From Gammaproteobacteria bacterium (GTDB lineage: Bacteria > Pseudomonadota > Gammaproteobacteria > Xanthomonadales > Wenzhouxiangellaceae), in NCBI GenBank assembly GCA_018819105.1, contig JAHJQV010000018.1:111787-175786 (forward strand): DNA of 64,000 bases, given 5' to 3'. The notes under the pieces were generated by a model that saw only the letters and a program-made list of their open reading frames with translations, was not told the DNA's origin and searched no databases. The translations under genes were made by a program, and so were the position numbers. How positions within the stretch are numbered: position 1 is the first letter of the stretch; each line of letters opens with the position of its first letter. Of this stretch, positions 61,418-64,000 are shown in pieces.

Positions 61418-63994
61418 TCAGATCGATGCGCCAAGACTTTGCGCAATACGCAGCAGATCGGCAAACACCCCGGCAGCGGTGACCTCCGGACCGGCACCGG
61501 GCCCGCGGATGATCAGCGGATTGTCGTGATAGCGCTCGGTGGTGAAGGCGATGACGTTGTCGGTCAGCGCCAGTTGGGCAAACGGATGGTCAGCGACGAC
61601 GGCCTGCAGGCTGACGCTGGCGGTGGCGGCAACAGTCTGATCGGCTGCGCCATTCGAGGTTGCTGACGCGCCGCAATCCAGTCGTGCCAGATAGCGCAGC
61701 TTTTGCTGCCGCGAGTGGGCCTGCTGCAAGCGCGCGGCCATGCCGGCATCAAGCTGCTGCAGATTGTGCATGAATTCATCCACCGGTCCTACCAGCAGTT
61801 CGCTGCCAACCAGTGCCTCCACCTCAACCTCGGGCAGGCTGATGTCCAGACCCATTTCCCGCGCCAGAATCACCAGCTTGCGAGCCACATCCATGCCGGA
61901 CAGGTCATCACGCGGATCGGGCTCGGTGTACCCGGCAGCCTGTGCCTCGCGGATGAGATCAGAAAATGCCACGCCGGGCTGAAAGCGGTTGAACAGCCAG
62001 GCCAGGGTTCCCGACAGCAGCCCTTCGATGCGCAGAATGCGATCGCCGCTGTCGATCAGATCACGCAGGGTCTGGATCACCGGCAGGCCAGCACCGACGG
62101 TGGCCTCATAACGCCAGCGTGCCTTGCCGGTCTGACAGCTTTGCCGCAGTCGCTGATAACGTTTAAGGTCACCGCTGCCGGCCTGCTTGTTGGGAGTGAT
62201 GACGTGAATGCCGGCGCGCAACCAGTCGTGGTATCTTGCCGCCACCACATCGCTGGCCGAGCAGTCGATGATCACCGCATGCGGCAGATGCTCGGCATTG
62301 ACCTGATCGGTGAACGCCTGCCATTGCAGCGCCTGGCCCGGGTCTGCCAGCAGTGCGGACCAGTCGGGGTCAGCAGTTGCGTCTGCATTCATGCCGTCAT
62401 GCTGCAGGCCGTTGTCGAGCAGCAACATCTGCCGGCTGTTGGCCACGGCGCGCAGACGCAGATCAATGTGGGCGGTGTTCAGCAAGCGCGTGCGCGCGGC
62501 AGCGAGCTGTCGCAGCAGCGCCTGGCCCACCTGACCGGGACCGATCAGACCCACCGACAGAGTCTGATCGGACAGATAAAAACCGGCATGCATGGCGCGC
62601 AGCGCGCGCACCGACTGTTGGGCATCCACCGCCACCGAGACATTGCGTTCGGAGCTGCCCTGCGCGATTGCCCGCACATTGACCCCGGCTCTGCCCAGCG
62701 CCGCAAACAGGCGACCGGCGACACCGGTCTGACCGGCCATGCCGTCACCGACTGCGGCAAGCACATGGATGTTGTCACTGCAATGAATGCCGAGCAACTG
62801 GCCCATCTCCAGTTCGGTACGGAACGCTTGCTGCAACTGTGCTCGGGCCCGCTGCGCATCGGCCTGCGGCAACACAAAGCAGATGGAGTGCTCGGACGAT
62901 CCCTGCGAGATCATGGTCACCGACAGACCGGCGCGGTGCAGTGCCTGAAACACGCGTTCGGCGGTGCCGGGCACACCGAGCATGCCGGCACCTTCGAGAT
63001 TGATCAGCGCCAGATCACTGATGCTGGTGATGCCCTTCACCACCGGCTGCGGCTGGCCGCTGGCGTCAATGCGGGTGCCTGGCAGATCAGGTTTGAAGGT
63101 GTTGCGGATGAAGATCGGAATGTCGCGCGCAATCACTGCGGTCATGGTTTCCGGATGCACCACACTGGCACCGAAATAGGCCAGCTCGAAGGCTTCCCGA
63201 TAAGACAGCGACGGCATCACCTGCGCCTGTGGCACCTTGCGAGGATCGGCCGACATCAGCCCGTCCACGTCGGTCCAGATGTGCAGCTCATGCGCCTGCA
63301 GCAGGGCGGCGAAGACACTGGCGCTGTAGTCGCTGCCATTGCGCCCCAGCGTGCTGATCAGCCCGTCGCTGTCACGGCAGACAAAGCCGGTGATGACCAG
63401 GCGGGTGTCATTGTCGACGGCGCGGTCCGGCATCTGGGCCGACCACCAGGCCTGCAGCCGTGCGGCGCTGCTGGTCATGTCGACGGTAGGGCGCAGCCCG
63501 GCTGTGCTGTCGGCTGCGGTCAGCACCAGCACTTCGCGCGCATCCAGCATTGTTACAGCCAGTTGCTGGCGACGAAACCAGGCGGTGAGCAGTTCGGCGG
63601 CACAGACTTCGCCCAGCCCGGACACCAGTTGCACCGCTGCCGGCGGTGCCGTGCCCAGCAGTTGCAGACCTTCCAGCAGGTGTTGCAAACGTGTGAAGCG
63701 TTGCTGCATTGAGGCGTGGATGGCGGCATCGCCACCGAGCTGCTGCAGACATTGCAGATGCCGGTCGCGCAGTGCCTGCAGCTGTTGTGGCCATTGCCGG
63801 TCGCCTGCCGCTGCGGCATTGATCAGCTGCAGCAAACCATCGGTGACCCCGCCCATGGCCGAGACGACGATGGCCTGATGCGGCTGAGTCAGGCTGGATA
63901 GCAGCTCACCGACATGCGCGAAAGCGGCCGCATCAAGCAGGCTGCTGCCACCAAACTTGTGCACCACCAGCGCCTGCGGGTAGCGGCTGTCCAT
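61418..63994 (-). CDS. thrA: Bifunctional aspartate kinase/homoserine dehydrogenase
   Basis: An 858-residue fusion catalysing the first and third steps toward threonine and methionine. The N-terminal kinase has K-F-G-G-S-S and the A-M-G-G-V-T-D block. The central ACT pair (about 320-470) binds the feedback amino acid. The dehydrogenase follows with V-G-L-I-G-P-G-Q-V-G-Q-A-L-L as the nucleotide fold, then N-K-Q-A and G-L-S-G-T-L-A-W. It could be the ThrA or MetL type, and ThrA is favoured by the intact ACT region. The start lies 6 bp from the window edge, so the upstream leader and any attenuator are not visible. Confidence 0.93.
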   Translation of the reverse strand: MDSRYPQALVVHKFGGSSLLDAAAFAHVGELLSSLTQPHQAIVVSAMGGVTDGLLQLINAAAAGDRQWPQQLQALRDRHLQCLQQLGGDAAIHASMQQRFTRLQHLLEGLQLLGTAPPAAVQLVSGLGEVCAAELLTAWFRRQQLAVTMLDAREVLVLTAADSTAGLRPTVDMTSSAARLQAWWSAQMPDRAVDNDTRLVITGFVCRDSDGLISTLGRNGSDYSASVFAALLQAHELHIWTDVDGLMSADPRKVPQAQVMPSLSYREAFELAYFGASVVHPETMTAVIARDIPIFIRNTFKPDLPGTRIDASGQPQPVVKGITSISDLALINLEGAGMLGVPGTAERVFQALHRAGLSVTMISQGSSEHSICFVLPQADAQRARAQLQQAFRTELEMGQLLGIHCSDNIHVLAAVGDGMAGQTGVAGRLFAALGRAGVNVRAIAQGSSERNVSVAVDAQQSVRALRAMHAGFYLSDQTLSVGLIGPGQVGQALLRQLAAARTRLLNTAHIDLRLRAVANSRQMLLLDNGLQHDGMNADATADPDWSALLADPGQALQWQAFTDQVNAEHLPHAVIIDCSASDVVAARYHDWLRAGIHVITPNKQAGSGDLKRYQRLRQSCQTGKARWRYEATVGAGLPVIQTLRDLIDSGDRILRIEGLLSGTLAWLFNRFQPGVAFSDLIREAQAAGYTEPDPRDDLSGMDVARKLVILAREMGLDISLPEVEVEALVGSELLVGPVDEFMHNLQQLDAGMAARLQQAHSRQQKLRYLARLDCGASATSNGAADQTVAATASVSLQAVVADHPFAQLALTDNVIAFTTERYHDNPLIIRGPGAGPEVTAAGVFADLLRIAQSLGASI

Positions 63995-64000
63995 GTCACT

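Overview
The window is about 64 kb of chromosome from a GC-rich gammaproteobacterium and contains the replication-origin region. The evidence is the minus-strand block mnmE-yidC-rnpA-rpmH facing dnaA-dnaN-recF-gyrB, three parS-type sites in recF and the recF-gyrB gap, glyQ/glyS, cmoA/cmoB, zapE and a bioB-F-H-C-D cluster. A fused aspartokinase/homoserine dehydrogenase and secreted proteins ending in a D-x-F-E tail would fit a Xanthomonadales (Lysobacterales)-like lineage. That placement is inference, and no rRNA is present to test it.

Layout. 1-4 kb is an accessory stretch: a lipase cut by the window edge, a 160-bp inverted-repeat element, an MgtE-like transporter, the 3' remnant of a second lipase, an AT-rich patch with a frameshifted membrane ORF, a small CxxC protein and tRNA-Ile2(CAT). 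4-6.2 kb holds cytochrome b561, a RIO-type kinase and tRNA-Met(CAT), which is followed on its 3' side by 2.7 copies of a 169-bp repeat, each carrying the last 22 nt of the tRNA. 6.3-14.5 kb has two ABC exporters (YadGH-like and NatAB-like), a secreted S33 peptidase, a small lipoprotein, a DUF1295 membrane protein, a Vgb-like beta-propeller and a small GNAT protein.

14.6-17.8 kb is a tight unit: a UDP-sulfoquinovose-synthase-like enzyme, an MJ1255-type glycosyltransferase and ubiA. 19.2-26.7 kb holds comF, a TPR-methyltransferase and the biotin genes behind a candidate BirA operator, with an unrelated membrane gene wedged between bioC and bioD. 26.7-35.2 kb contains a SatD-type regulator and partner, an e(P4)-like phosphatase, cardiolipin synthase, zapE, hydrolases, acpH, a DJ-1/PfpI protein, a PP2C phosphatase and a LysR regulator. 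The LysR gene diverges from dabB-dabA (energy-coupled inorganic-carbon uptake) across a perfect AT-rich dyad.

39.7-53.9 kb is the origin-proximal housekeeping core, with oriC most likely in the dnaA-dnaN gap. 53.9-64 kb contains the second copy of the 160-bp element, a secreted M14 carboxypeptidase overlapping a choice-of-anchor-B protein (both with an acidic C-terminal D-x-F-E tail), cmoAB, an AT-richer patch with two small secreted proteins (149 aa and 45 aa), a hemolysin-III family protein and the aspartokinase/homoserine dehydrogenase.

The most unusual items are the tRNA-Met tail-repeat array leading into the RIO kinase gene, the mobile 160-bp element with a natural empty site inside the same window, the 45-aa Trp-rich secreted peptide, the paired secreted proteins with a shared C-terminal tail, and the SQD1-like/glycosyltransferase pair. 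No CRISPR array, rRNA operon or intact transposase was seen.
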